Assembly (NCBI GenBank): GCA_037903475.1
Contig: JBAJFG010000611.1
Span: 62,001 to 126,000, forward strand
Length of the DNA stretch: 64,000 nucleotides
Direction: 5' to 3'
DNA from: Ancylostoma caninum
Taxonomy: Eukaryota; Nematoda; Chromadorea; Rhabditida; Ancylostomatidae
Shown here: positions 1 through 12,125 of the stretch, piece by piece
Layout of the letters: each line of letters opens with the position of its first letter
How positions within the stretch are numbered: position 1 is the first letter of the stretch
Notes under the pieces: generated by a model
Seen by the model: the letters and a program-made list of their open reading frames with translations, nothing else
Told to the model about the DNA's origin: nothing
The model's database searches: none
Made by a program: the position numbers and the translations under genes

Positions 1-297
1 TTTTTGAGACAGTCACACATTAGCAAAGCAGCGGAAGGGTCAGCTTTGGGTGGGACCGTACGAAGTTACCATCGAGTATGTTAACCTCGAACAACTCCTC
101 GAAGAGATAAACTGAGGGTGAAAAGGGAGTTGAAGGGGGGCCACTGCAAATAATCGATTTTTGACCTATCGCGCGCGTTCTGACCTGCTAGCCCACAATT
201 ACCACTTCTAGCTTAAACTAATGAATTTATTCACTCATTTGAAGTATTCGAAGGATAAGTGGTGGCCCTAAAGAAGGCCTTTGGGTTATGGAACCCC

Positions 298-985
298 CTA
301 GGAAAGGGGGTACTTCGCGGCAATCTGCCTCCATAATTCGTAAAGTAGATTCTCGCTATTGAACTGCCACTTCCAAAGGACTACGTGAAAGTGGTCGTCC
401 CATAACTCGCCCTTCAATCTGTGACGGGAGCGGATCTTAGCCTTCAAGTGGGACCAGGTGTTTTCGATGCGTTGCGTGTTCACTCCTGTGACCGGATCCA
501 CGAAGTTTACGGAGTGGTTGACCGTCTCGTGGATGTGGCCGAGGTTCGTGCGGTTGCTGTAACCTCTCCACATGTCGGCGCGTATGGCACCTCCCGGTGT
601 CGCATGCCTATGGATGATAACTTCGAGGTTTGCAGCGCTGCGATCATCCGTGACTTCAACGAAAGCATGCTTCGTTCCTTCCTGAATACCTCCAACGAAC
701 GATGCGGCCCACATTGTACCTGCGACAAACGTTGTGCGTTTCGTCTACCTGCACTACTGTGTTAGGTCCTCCGATCCGTGTCACGTTTGTGGTGTAGTAG
801 TCGACAAGTACATCGCGGCAACACTGCGTCCACTAGACGATGCTCTTCTCGTCGACCTCTAACGTTCGCTTCATTTCCTTCACGAGTGAAGGTCATAGGT
901 GAAGAGATAGCTGGCCAGGAATATATTCTTGCGCCACGCAACGCTGACGGCACTGGCGTTTGAAGCACTCGAACTTCCAGCGCAC
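298..985 (-). pseudogene. Merlin (ISXO2/IS1595-like) transposase fossil
   Basis: A cut-and-paste DNA transposase of the Merlin superfamily in pieces. Read on the minus strand from about 985 downward, the order matches the family: a Cys-rich zinc-finger-like start (WKFECFKRQCRQRC), a helix region (RTLEVDEKSIV, then WTQCCRDVLVDYY), the first catalytic Asp in GGPNTVVQVDETH, the second in IRADMWRGYSN, and the Glu in RIENTWSHLKAKI near the C-terminus. The pieces lie in different frames: a shift near 880, an in-frame TAG at 833-835, and another shift near 690-710. The last 138 codons (714 to 298) are the longest intact part. It cannot make a working enzyme as read. Terminal inverted repeats were not identified. 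The superfamily assignment is from remembered motif order, with no database search. Confidence 0.8.
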
Positions 986-3168
986 ATCTTCACCGGTCCC
1001 TCTCGCCTGTTTCGTCGGTCAGATGAAGTTACTGACGATTTCCGTGACAAAATTAATTAAATTCTAGCACAATCATTGTCAAAAGCGAATTCCTTATTGT
1101 GCACAGACTGTTCTCACATATATGTTAGAGAAGAAGTTACATAACGGCATCTAAGAGTACGCCAAAAAAAAAGGTGAACCAACTATGAAGTGAGAAACAT
1201 TCTAATGAATGAGTTGTCTGCAAGGGTGAGATCGAATGATTATATGATCTTCCTCGTGATCTCACTACTGAGTCCAAACAAGGATAAGCAGGAATGGTAT
1301 AGTAAAGCCCTTGCAGATGAGATAGAACTACTGCTGGCCCGGAAAACCAAAAGAGCCAGAAATACTCGTACACAAAATGTCTGAGCTTTTCTTGTTACTG
1401 CAAATACTACTCTATACCAATACGGTTTGCACGGCCAATAAAAAATGTAGGTAAAAAAATGTGGATCCCATGATTTATTTTGATTTCGAAGGAGAATTTT
1501 TGCATGTTTTTGTGGAAAAAGGTGGGAATTATGCTCATTCCCGCCTCCAAGCCTGGTCTTCTTTACATCTATGAGCTAACACCGCTCACTTTCTTCACTT
1601 TCAATTTTCTTAAATGATGCAAAATCTATGGAAACTCTTGGCTTGTCGGCTATAACATGATGTATCCTTCAAAAATCGAGTCCTATAGCACCGAGTTTCC
1701 TCACGTCTGCAGGTTAGCCCTCATTCATGTATTGAACTAATCAAGTGAATTGTTTTGTATTCAGTTGGCTGAGCTTGCTTCTTGTAACAGGCATCATCAC
1801 GTCATTTTTCGCTTTTTAATTATTCTTTCGTGCATTTGCTTGGAAGAATCAACCAACGGCATATTAGAAGCGTATAGTCAAATGTTTCCCAGATCTAATG
1901 AAGTGATGTAAGGGAAAAACGCAAATATTTCCAAATGCGCTACATTTTGAGCAGTAAATGCAGCGATTCCCCTTCTTTGCATTTGGGGACATTACTGCAT
2001 GTTCCTTGCTTGATTGAAGATGCAAGATTTTGGCTGTTGAGCGAGCACGATTGAGTGAGCACTTTCTGGAGTATTTTCCTTGTTATTTCTGGAATTCTGA
2101 AGAGGTGATCCTCTCCGAGCCGCTTTTAGAAAGGAAGCCTAAAAATAAGTTACTGCTGCCATTTGCTCCGAAAGGTCAACTGCGGTTTGCTCGAAAAACG
2201 CCAGATATGATCCAAAGCGCATTTTCCGCACCCTCAACGTTCGACTAAAATTTGCTTCCAAACGCTAGCTTAATTTCTTATAACTTCGTTGGGAACCCTG
2301 AGTAGTCATCGGTCTCTCCAGAAAATTGTTTCAATTGTTCTCTGCTGCTTTTGCCAGCTCCAAAAGCCCTTACTCGCAAGAAAAAAATGCGGAGCACGAG
2401 GACCTAAAAATGGAGTTTTCCTTATTTTTCATCTATCAGCTTTCCGAGTTTTCTGCAGAGCATCTCGAAGACCTGTTCATACGACAACTAATGCTCTCTT
2501 CTAATCAAAGGGATAATATTGTCTGGGAGGTTACCGTTCATTAAAGCTGTGTAGGAAAATAAAGTCGAAACAAAAACGCTGAATTTTTCTGCACTAACTT
2601 AATAGTTCCAACAATGGGTTCCTAATCGAATATTGTTAATGTAAACGTACCATGTTAACTCAATGACCACCTCCATCTTTTTCGCTTGTTTTCATATGTT
2701 CTCAATTTCTGCCCTTTTCTTTAAGAAATTCTTTTTCTTTCCAAAATTTTTGCAAAGAATTTCAGCACGTATCTTCATAATCACACTGACTTAGAAGTTT
2801 TATTAAATTAGCATCTAAGAAAACCGCTGAAAACACTAAGGTTTAACAATACCTCAAACTGCAACATGCTAAAAGGTGCTCGGCTTACTGGTGAGCAGCA
2901 CGGTCGTGTTTGGATTTCAGACAGAGGATTCCTTTTTATATATATTTATGCATTCCTTCGATTATTTCATTATTTCATTTCAAAAGATCTATCAAAGTTA
3001 GAAATAATGACACAATTTTTACATTACAGCAGAACTTCCAATATATTCTAGATAAGAACAAGCAGCGATTCAAAGGCAATCAAAACAAAGACGCAAATCA
3101 CGTAATGGAATCGTTCAATACATAAAAATCAAAACATAGTTTTTATATTATCACAGCAGTTCGTATGA
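986..3168. other. Intergenic, no gene seen
   Basis: AT-rich sequence with stops in every frame. Short open frames (for example 1190-1384, 2030-2248, 2866-3051) have no recognisable domain and no convincing splice context. It separates the Merlin fossil from the 3' end of the Shisa-like gene, whose 3' UTR should lie just below 3169. Confidence 0.6.
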
Positions 3169-3567
3169 TTATAACGACGAATCGTTCACTTTAGAAAAGC
3201 CATTCGGTCGACGTTGAGGATTCCGCCTTCTCACATTTAATAAGCTGCTCGGCCAGAACCAGCAGTACAAAAACAGCATCACTGAAAGCGAGAAAAGCGA
3301 CTAATGTTAAGAAGACAGGGGCATCCGAACTGCTTCGATAGAACACCTACATAAAAACAATAAGACTGCAGAGATAACAAGAGCGTAGACGAGTCCTGTG
3401 TAGATGGGGAATCGACAGCAGCTTGGAAATGTATCACCACCGAATGTGAAGAATTGACAGCAGTAGACGTTCTCGTCAGAATCCGACGGTGATGGGCAGT
3501 AGGGCAGGTGACCTGAATTTGAGTATTGTTGCGCAGTCCTGTTAGCACATCGGTGTGAAAATTCTGC
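3169..3567 (-). CDS. Shisa-like small single-pass membrane protein, last two exons
   Basis: Two exons fit together: 3567-3351 (acceptor TTAAATTTCAG, donor GTAGGTGTTC) and 3281-3169 (acceptor CTCGCTTTCAG, stop TAA at 3169-3171), with phase 1 at the junction. The product has a Cys-rich extracellular part (HRC, then LPYCPSPSDSDENVYCC, then SCCRFPIY), one long hydrophobic segment (TGLVYALVISAVLLFLLMLF, running on to YCWFW), and a short basic tail ending VNDSSL. The order C-P, CC, CC, then a membrane helix resembles the Shisa/CCxxCC membrane protein class, small adaptors that act on receptors or in the secretory path. The exact family and function are inference. The upstream exon is uncertain: see 4727-4801 and 5453-5479, either of which keeps the frame. 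Confidence 0.6.
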
Positions 3568-4726
3568 CTGAAATTTAAATCTGTTAACTTTTCTATCAAA
3601 CAGTAGCTTCACTTAACAACTTATTCAGTGTAATAATTATTGTTACTCACGACAGTGGTTTACTTTTTGGACACATCTCTGATGTCTTACTCCCCTTCGA
3701 GATCAGGGAGTGAAGAAATCCAGGGATCTTGAACTTAATGTCGTCATATTTAGCAAAGGTTGTCTTACCAGTAGTACTAGGGGAAGTTCTATGCTTTTAG
3801 CTCAACTTCCGTATTATAAAGGTAGAGTAAGAAATGAAAGTTAGGCCATATTCTCCATTTTTCTTTTTTTTTTTTGAATAAATCATGATTAATATGTTGA
3901 TTGTCAAAAGAAAAACAATCAAGAGAATCAGTGATAATCAGAAATGGCTCAGTCCGTAGAGATGTAGTTCGATGTGTATGTCCTGTCCTGCCACAGCGCT
4001 ACTAGTTATTACCAACTCTCTTCGTGAGAATATTGGTAAAATGAGTGTAAATCAAATTAATGGAGTAACCTCGGACAACGGGTAAAATGCTGCCGAATCC
4101 TGCTTGACTAAATAATCTGTACCTCATACCTGGTGGAACGAATTCACTGTTCGTGCCCGTATTTTGATTCTTATCAAGTATATACGTATTGGGGCTTTCA
4201 CAGAATAATGCATGAGACACATTTATTCGATATTCGAATATTCGATGCCATGTACGCCGAAAATTAGAAGTTTCATGGGAGTGAGAGCCTTAAACTCTGG
4301 AGTGGAAAATAGAAGGAAGGAAGAGTTTTTTCGTCTTTAAAAAAATTCGACTTTTCAGCCGGACTTCGAAATCATTTACTGAACGATTTGTATTCATCCT
4401 ATTTCTATTCGATCAGTATTCTAGTACGCACAGAGTCATCAACGATGAGGCTGTGGAAGATGACTCAGGATGTACATAGAGTGGAGGGAGAAAATTTGAG
4501 AGACAAAATCTTAGGTGTAAATATTTGTTTCAAAAAGTTAAGTTTCATTTTCACAGATACATAAATTCAAGAGGCGAACACAGGCGTGAAGCAGAACTTG
4601 GCTATCCAACCTGAGAATGGATAGCCGAATTTTTAACGATACGTCAGAAAGGTGGTTTATGAAACTGCTAAAGTTTTCGAATGGCTTGTCTCTTAGTTTC
4701 TTTTTTCTTCTCAAAATGGTTCTCAC

Positions 4727-4801
4727 GACCTCAAATCTGAAGTTGGCTTGGAAACAGAGCGTTTCTTCGCAATTGGAATAAAAGAAACTAGTTATCAACA
4801 T
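4727..4801 (-). CDS. Candidate first exon A of the Shisa-like gene
   Basis: 25 codons from ATG (4801) to a GTGAGAACC donor, phase 0, which fits the phase-0 start of the exon at 3567. The peptide begins MLITSFFYSNCEETLCFQAN: a short hydrophobic start followed by two cysteines, suiting a secreted N-terminus. The frame remains hydrophobic upstream (RTLVLIVMLITSFF), so the true start could be further 5'. A competing first exon lies at 5453-5479. Confidence 0.35.
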
Positions 4802-7800
4802 AACTATGAGTACCAAAGTCCTCGTTGGAAGATTAATTGAACATGAATCAAGCACAGGATGGATAACTGATATTGCCACCCCCCCCCCCCCCTCCCCGCT
4901 CTTTCCCCTCCGCATTCCGGTCATCTTTATCGAAACGTCCTTGTACATAGTTTCTGAACTTTTCTGCAATTCTCAGTTTGTCACCATCTGACTCACATAA
5001 TATGATGATAATGCTTCTGTGGCAGCGTTGATGGTGTTGTGGAAGTCTTAAGAATACATAGAGAAACTTTATCAGAACAATGGTAATATTCAGGATAATT
5101 CAGCAATTCTAATGATGAAAACGATTGGAATGATGACGAATACGCGTATACAACAAAGATTTCAAAGATTTATATTTCGATTAATTAGGTTTCCAGCTCT
5201 CAGTGGAGCCAAATCGAACACTGTTTCATGTGATGCGTAGTGACACCTAGGAAATTGGTAATGAAGGAATTTTGTCGAAATCAACTTTTTTGAGGGACAA
5301 TGCTAGATTATTGTACTCGAAGTTAAAGAATATCAAGGAACCGAAAGATGTTCACTAGCACAACTTTATGGTAAAAATTTACTCAAGTAACTTGTCTTTA
5401 ACATTAGTTTCCGAGCTGTACACTACTGTAGGAAGGTAATTAGTCGACTTACAATCAAGTACACGAATGTAAGCAACATCTCATTATCGGTTCAAAAGAA
5501 AGACAATTCTTCCTAAGTAGATGGAAAACGGAGCAATTTAGAAGGACCACCCATGATTCGATGGTTTTGTGTTGCGTATCGGATATTGCTTTTCACAACG
5601 AATTACCGATTCTATTACAACAGTACTACTGGAAGGTTACCTCATTACAGACAAGCATACTTCAACATACAATATCCACTCTTGCAACCCTAGAACCTAT
5701 TCTACACCCACAACAACCTTTTATACTTCATACACCTCATTTTAGAAGTGAGTTTTTCTGCTACTGCTTCATTCAGAAGTTCCTTACATCTGGCAGCCTG
5801 TTTGGCCTCTAAAAAATCTGCCAAAAATCAACTTCGAACAAAAGAAGGACAGAAATTGAGATTTTGTTTTAATTTACCTCACTTTTACTATCTTCACTGG
5901 CGTTTAGATTTGCTCAATTCGCTTCTGCGTAATTAAGTATAGTATTGCCTCGGAGGCACTGAAAAACTCAAATTATTTTTGTTCTCAATCTGCTCATTTG
6001 TGTTCGAGCACCCACTTTTGTAATAGCTCGTTATGGTAGTAGTTAAAGTTACAGGTAGCACCCATGGAATTTTTTGCTCTCGAGATACTACTGTATTTCG
6101 GGCGTTAGGGACCCATCATTCATATCCAATGCAAAGGTTGTCCGAAACACGCGATGATTCTAAGAAATCGAAATCTTCTATGCGCTCGGAAGCAGCTAAG
6201 AATGTTGCTATTTCAACATTCGTAGCTCCGATCACGGAATGAGACAGTCGTACGTGGTGCGCTTTACCCACTCGCCGCTGTAATCTGGCGCGTCGTTGAG
6301 TGGTTCTTCTATATCGTTCATTTGTGGCCAAAATCTTGACCACAACCTCTACATTGGTGGGTGGTCATTCTTAGGGCTCTTATCACAGTTGTGGTTCAAC
6401 TGCACGTGACACAACTTATCTCAGATGTTTCTGTGAGTGCTGTGTTCCAGCGAATCTCCGCGAAAAGCTAATTTACATATTTGTGAACATTCGCTACTAA
6501 ATTAAAGAACGCTCAACTTCAATATTAGCAGAAAATATATAGGCTTTACATTGTAAAGGACAAAGATTCTTATGGAAATCGGTTACCTTGACCATCTGGA
6601 CACCAGTAAATCTGTCTTCCACTCAGTATACCTGGTCGGTAGTCCATTCACACGTTCCTCTGGACCTGTAATATATTACAGCACCCGCTTCTCGGAATAC
6701 AAGCTCCCATAGGTATGACACTATAACAGTCAACATTTTTGCTTCAATAGAGAGCACTTATCGACATGAGGACTCGACTATGGGCAATAGGAAAACACTG
6801 CATCCAAAAACAGTAATACTATCACGACAGCATTGATTAATTTTGAAGGAGAAACTGGGTCCAGAAAAAAAACTCGTGGATTTGCAAGAATACAAGGGAG
6901 TTGTAAATTCGTGGATGTTAGCTGTGGCCTCCAGAATGTTGATTACGTGATGCGCCCACGTCTAGAACTAAGAGGTCTACACAGAATATTAACACCCTCT
7001 TTACGGCGCATCCGTGCTCGTTAGGAATTTCTCCGATTTCTACTAGTCTGGTGTAATGACAAGGAGCTGCAAATGAGTGTCTGAGTGATGGACAACGAAG
7101 AGATGTTGAAGATCAGGTCATAACAACGTACTGAGTAAATATGTACAGTATAGTGAGGTCGCTCAATCGATAGCGGCATGTTGTCAACGTCATGATTCCG
7201 CCGCTGCTACATAAGAAAGAAAACATTTTTGGCAATTAATTTCATTAGAACAAAAACGGAGCCACTCCTACGAATGTATCATTTATTCCTTGAGAGCTTA
7301 TGCCCGTTACGCTAAACAATAGTTTTCTAGGCTGAAGGAAAAACCAAGATGAAATTGCGGGGATCATGAGATGCGTAGGCTCAGCTGTAATCCCAAAGTT
7401 ATTTAACCAGCTAACTGCCTATCGAACTGCAAATTGCTCTGCCCGCAAAGTGATTTGTAGTCTGCTCCACAACAAACAACATAACAGCATACTAACGTTG
7501 TTACTCTTTCTGAACAACCGCAAATCATCAAGTATTTCGTGTAGAGAGGGTAATAATTTTCTGGACTACAAGTTCCGAGCAGTGCCATTGGGGATTTCTC
7601 TTGGATTAGTCGAAAAATCACTTCAACTGTCAAAGGGGCTGATGGGAGACCGAACATAATGTGTGGTACAGCACAAGCCTAGTCTATAAATTCTTTAGAT
7701 GGAGGCCCAGAACTGACCGCACACGGGCGGTGCGATTGAGCACTGGTGCTGTAACTTGTCCACCGCTTCGTTGTTTGATGACAGTAGATGGTCGAATACA

Positions 7801-8206
7801 GAATTGCAAAGCGCAAAACCATAGCTCAGTCACATTCCGCACTCCTCAAAAACACTCTCCTGAAGGCAACACTCACGGAAATGTTCGTTTCGGTGATTTT
7901 GACATATTCCGAGGTTTTAGTGGGAGCAGAACTAACATCTAGTGATGGAATACCGCGAAACCTTGAGAAATTCACGAAAACGAGGTCCTGCTTTCGAAAG
8001 CTTCAGGGGTAAGTCACGGCCTCTATGGGTGAACTTGCGTGAATGAACACCAAGACGTCCACACTGGCATCCGCGATCACTGCAATATCTCGGGTAATAT
8101 CTTTAAGTGCAATTCTTGGTGTTATACTTACTGTTACGATTCTCTCGCAACCGACTGCACAGTATAGGGCACTCGAGAAAGAGTGAATATTTATGCACTC
8201 ACGGAC
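4802..8206. other. Intergenic or intronic, no supported gene
   Basis: Mostly AT-rich sequence. A C-run lies at about 4879-4890. Several open frames of 60-97 codons (for example 6343-6116 minus, 7366-7659 plus, 7657-7403 minus) show no family motif and lack paired splice signals, so I do not call them. The single possible coding element is 5453-5479, listed separately. Confidence 0.5.
5453..5479 (-). CDS. Candidate first exon B of the Shisa-like gene
   Basis: Nine codons, MLLTFVYLI, followed by a strong donor (GTAAGTCGAC) in phase 0. Joined to the exon at 3567 it would give MLLTFVYLI-AEFSHRC, a compact signal peptide directly before the Cys-rich domain, across an intron of about 1.9 kb. The donor is better than that of candidate A, but a nine-codon exon could easily be chance. 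Confidence 0.3.
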
Positions 8207-8664
8207 TTAAAGGCAGTGTCTAGGCTCAGGTCAATTCAAGGTACTGGGTATCAGAAAAACCTAGGTATCTCAAAAGTGCAAAAAGCTACCTTTTTTTGAC
8301 CGACTCATTTTGGATCAAACGTGCAGCCAGCCCCGTGACAGCTCGTACACGGAGTTGCGCCGCTATCGATCGATGCCCCCGCTGCAACTCCACGCCGGGG
8401 TGAAGTTGCAGGGGTGTGGCCGTATGCGAGGGCCGTGTGCCGGCATGGAGTTGCAGCGGGGGACCGATCGATCGCGGCGCAACTACGTGTACGATCTGTC
8501 GACGCGCCAGCTGCACGTTTCCTCTAGAACGAGAGGGTTTGAGGAGGGAGTTTCCTGCCCATTGAGTTGGAATACGTATACCATTGTAATCAACATCGCC
8601 TCTGGATTCTTTTGGTACCCGATTCTACCCTGACTTTGGACACTGGTATTTAAAGGCAGTGTCT
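8207..8664. repeat. 15-bp direct repeat pair flanking a GC-rich palindrome
   Basis: The 15-mer ttaaaggcagtgtct occurs at 8207-8221 and again at 8650-8664, on either side of the GC-rich inverted repeat at 8317-8520. This could mark two copies of one short dispersed repeat with the palindrome inserted between or within them. Downstream of the second copy the sequence continues caccccattttcgattctgg; the first copy differs there. Confidence 0.5.
8317..8520. repeat. GC-rich imperfect inverted repeat (foldback)
   Basis: Two arms of about 85 bp face each other: the left begins aaacgtgcag (8317-8326) and the right ends ctgcacgttt (8511-8520). The best-matched part is left tcgtacacggagttgcgccg (8344-8363) and onward through the run cccccgctgcaactcca, against its reverse complement at about 8437-8497, with a few mismatches. 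The block is far more GC-rich than its surroundings. It could be a foldback/MITE element or a transcribed hairpin. Open frames across it on both strands are by-products of the palindrome. Confidence 0.75.
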
Positions 8665-10303
8665 CACCCCATTTTCGATTCTGGGGTAATAACAGAATCC
8701 AGACCTGCTTGATACACTGAGTCCAATAATGTACATGATGTTTAATAAAACAGTTGAAAACCCGTTTTTGAGGGACCAATCCAACTTGGCATGGACGAGT
8801 TCCTCGGCAAGGAAACTGTTTGTCTTGCCATACATCTCAGTTGACCTCATCGATCGCATAGGTGTTCTTACTGCTGAAAACTGTGCCGCACGCGGGAGGC
8901 GCCTCGTACACCGGCAGAGATAGTGAGGTGAGAGAATGCATTTAGGAGAAACGGTGTGATCGTGCGCTATCCTGCATGCACGATATTGACTGAAAATGGC
9001 CGCGTATCGGTCCGTGATCCTTCTACCAACAATCTCTACCAGTTGAGTGAACTATATGCGACTTAATGCAGAAGCGAAAAATTCTATGAATATTGCCTTT
9101 ACGCCAAAAACCAGTGTACGGCATCCTTAAACAGCTGAGCCTCACCATTCAGCCGTGACGCACCGTAAAGCTCGCACCTCCATATTTAGACTGTACAAGA
9201 ATTGCAGCGCTTCTAAAGAGAATCATAGGTCAGAAATGAGAATTTCCAATGACCTAGCAGTTATATTCCCTGTCAACGTAGATTTACTTCTACAAAATCA
9301 GCGGACATGACCGTGAGTCAGCGAAACACTGCAAGCAATTTCCGGATAGCTCTACATGTGAAATAAATTCAGCTTTGGGAAACAATAGCAAGAGGAAAAG
9401 ACTGAAACTATGTACATTTAGTGCTGGTCTAGGTTCAACGCCATAATTTACTTTGGCAACACTGTCAATTGTCGATGGTGACGTCTGTTCAAATTTAACG
9501 CGGGATTCTTTTGTGATTCCAGTTAAAAGTTTTTTTTATAAGGAAAATCATCTCTATTCCGACACAAGGATTTCTCACCATAAATAATGCAGAGATTCGT
9601 GAGCAAAAAGAGAAAAATAAACTAAGAAATGAGAAAATTGTAAGAGAATAGGTAAGCTATTGTAGGAACGACTGAGGTTTAGCCGGTAAACAGTCGCCTG
9701 CTTCTATTTGCTGTCACCACAAAGCTGCAGGGACTATCTAAGGGGTCCAGTGGAAAACATGGAACAGTTTTAGCACCGTCATATTAACAATAACTGAACC
9801 TTGCTGCAACGAGCTTTGTATATTAAGTTAAGAAATAGTAACATTCAAAATAACGAAGTAGAGGCAAGTCTATGCCTCATTTGTAATAATCGAAACGTGC
9901 TTGGTTAAACAAAAGCCTCTTTTAATTTGGGTTCTTGCAAGTAAACCAAAACTGTACAGATAATGAAGATATGCATTGTTGAGCATTGAGCACTAAAAGT
10001 GCAAATTCTATGGTTTAAACCCATAGTAGTGCAAATTCTATGGTTTAAAAACATTCAGTCAATCTATTACATGGATGAACCATGCTAATATAGAAAGCAC
10101 TCGCTAGTGCATGGTGTATGAACAGACAAACAGCGGACAAAATTATGTAAAACACTAGAAAGAAGAACCAATTAAAGATCAATAAAAAAAACAAATTTAA
10201 CACAAACTACGCATTTCAAGTTTTGACTGACCTAAGAAAATCTGGAATTTTCCTTACGTATCTGTCAACGGTACTTTTAACCTAAAGGATTCTGCCTGAA
10301 ATA
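8665..10303. other. Intergenic, no gene seen
   Basis: AT-rich with stops in all frames. Apart from a 2x30-bp tandem duplication near 10 kb, listed separately, I see nothing in it. Confidence 0.6.
9998..10049. repeat. Tandem duplication, 30-bp period
   Basis: The 22-mer agtgcaaattctatggttta plus aa occurs at 9998-10019 and again at 10028-10049. The join contains a near-palindrome, ctatggtttaaacccatag. It looks like a local replication-slippage duplication. Confidence 0.7.
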
Positions 10304-11229
10304 TTAGATTGTCGCGAAAGTTTCCCGCCACATGCAGCTTTTTTTTTGAATTATTTTTTCTTCTTCAATACAACTGACAATTACGCTATACATATATGTA
10401 TGTGCCATCATTACTGACAAGAGCTCCTGCGGCGACAGAAATGTTTACTGGCAGCAGTTCCTAATGAGTGATTCCTTCTAAAATCCGTCAAAAATTGGGC
10501 ACTGCCTTCTGTGGAGGTAGTTCTCGGTTTAGCGGTGGCATTCATGGTTATCGGCGTCAGAGTCATCCACATTTCCTTATGTGATTAACATGAGGAGCCC
10601 ATATCTCTTCATTGGTAACAAAGTTGAGAAACCGAGCGCAAAAGTCTGTGAAAAGCTTTAAAAAATTATAATGTGCACCCAACACACTTGAAGCTGGTGA
10701 CGGCCAAGACCGTGATGAATACATGCGCTACATTTGCTTCCCTCCTCGAAGTGTTGTAGATGAAAGAACATGGTGCGTGATAGTCCTGGAGTTCCTTTAC
10801 CAGCTCGCGGGTATCGCGCCATGAATTCTCTTCAATAAGCTCCAGGAGGCGCTCGTGATTCATTTCACCTTATCGGCCGGATCGTGGTCTGCCTCAAGGC
10901 CAAGACACCGTCTCTTAACTTGTGGAACCAAGTCTTTACCGTATACTAAGAGGTAGAGGATAAGTCTGTTGTGCAACATATTTTTTTTGGAACGTCGCTC
11001 TCTTTGCTGAGTTTCCTGAGCTCGCAAATCTGGAACAGCAGAACATCTTGTACTTGTAGTCAATGACGATTTTTCGGTCATGGCCGCAACGGAATGGCAG
11101 GTCAAAATAGGTATCGGTAGACTACTGACTGCCATTCATATATGTTCCAAGTAGAAAGTTACGGTACAATCCTGAACATTCTGGCAATACACGAAAGTGA
11201 GTGGCGGGGAAACTTTCGCGACAACCTAA
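10304..11229 (-). mobile_element. Mariner-family element with intact terminal repeats, internally defective
   Basis: Terminal inverted repeats: left ttagattgtcgcgaaagttt (10304 on, continuing cccgccac), and at the right end the reverse complement of ttaggttgtcgcgaaagttt continuing ccccgccac (to 11229). TA duplications flank both ends (10302-10303 and 11230-11231). The TTAGGTTG..C.AAAGT start is typical of mariner. At 926 bp it is shorter than a full mariner (about 1.3 kb). The minus strand carries N-terminal transposase pieces in two frames: WFHKLRDGVL, GLEADHDPADKV and NHERLLELIEENSWRDTREL. No catalytic domain was recognised in 10304-10660. It is non-autonomous. Confidence 0.85.
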
Positions 11230-11591
11230 TATAATACCATGTCCAACTCAGGATGGCGCTCAAATCACTTGTGGGTCGAGTTTGTACTCAGATAACCAGA
11301 ATAATGGTAAAGAATACAAAATTCACGGAGAAGTGCGCGGATGACGTGAACAGAAGAACGATCTACATGTTGTATCGATAGAGATCTGGGAGCTGAGCGT
11401 GCGTTCCACGGCATTGATCGTGGTAGATCAGAGCGCTCAACGCTCCGCTGTCTACGAGTATTGCTCACCAGATTTCACCTCGGTTAAGGGTTTTACAGCA
11501 CATACCAGAGCTATCGTTGTTGTGTATTTTTTTAATGCTGTGATGGACCTATATTGACGTATCCCATCGTGAGTCTTTCACTTTCATTTTA

Positions 11592-12125
11592 TGGGTGGTC
11601 CGCATAAAATCTGACGCAAAAAAAACAGCCCACAACTTTGCACCAAGTCCTCCAAATAAGGGATATTCACTCTCATTCACTAGGCACAGAAATTCTACAT
11701 ACGATCTCGCACATAACATCAGAGATGACAGTCTTCAACTTCGATGCAAGCGTCTAATCTCTTCCGGAAATTCTTGAGGATGCGCTCAGTCATTTCTTTT
11801 GTCCCTTGCCTCCATCTGGGCTCTTTTCAGCGGATCCAGTGATATGAGTTTAAAAGAGCAGGCTTTTTTTTGCTCCAAGATCTACTAGAAATCAAAATCC
11901 AAAGGACTGAGATTGGGAGATTGACGGCCAGAATCCTATCGTCCAGAAATCCTTACGATTGAACTCCACAACATTTCATTGTTTTCCTCGCAACGTGGGC
12001 TGGTGCCCAATCTTGGTGGAAAATCCAGTCGATGTCCCCACTGTTTTCTTTGGTTCGACGAATCACAGCATCTTTCAAGAGAACTGATTTTCTGTCGTCC
12101 GTCACACTTCACGCGGACCACCCTG
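11592..12125 (-). mobile_element. Tc1/mariner-like remnant, 534 bp, with transposase catalytic fragment
   Basis: The ends are inverted: tgggtggtccgc at 11592 and gcggaccaccctg ending at 12125, each flanked by TA (11590-11591 and 12126-12127). On the minus strand from about 12120 one frame reads DRKSVLLKDAVIRRTKENSG, then DIDWIFHQDWAPAHVARKTM. The W-x-F-x-Q-D-x-A-P-A-H motif holds the second catalytic Asp of IS630/Tc1/mariner transposases. There is an in-frame stop just upstream and another soon after, and the N-terminal DNA-binding part is missing. It is an internally deleted, dead copy. Confidence 0.7.

Noticed and set aside
11265..11468. Minus-strand frame resembling a transposase helix-turn-helix (RSAPRSLSIQHVDRSSVHVI)
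   Set aside because: Between two transposons but outside both sets of terminal repeats, and in the wrong order for either. The similarity is too short to call.
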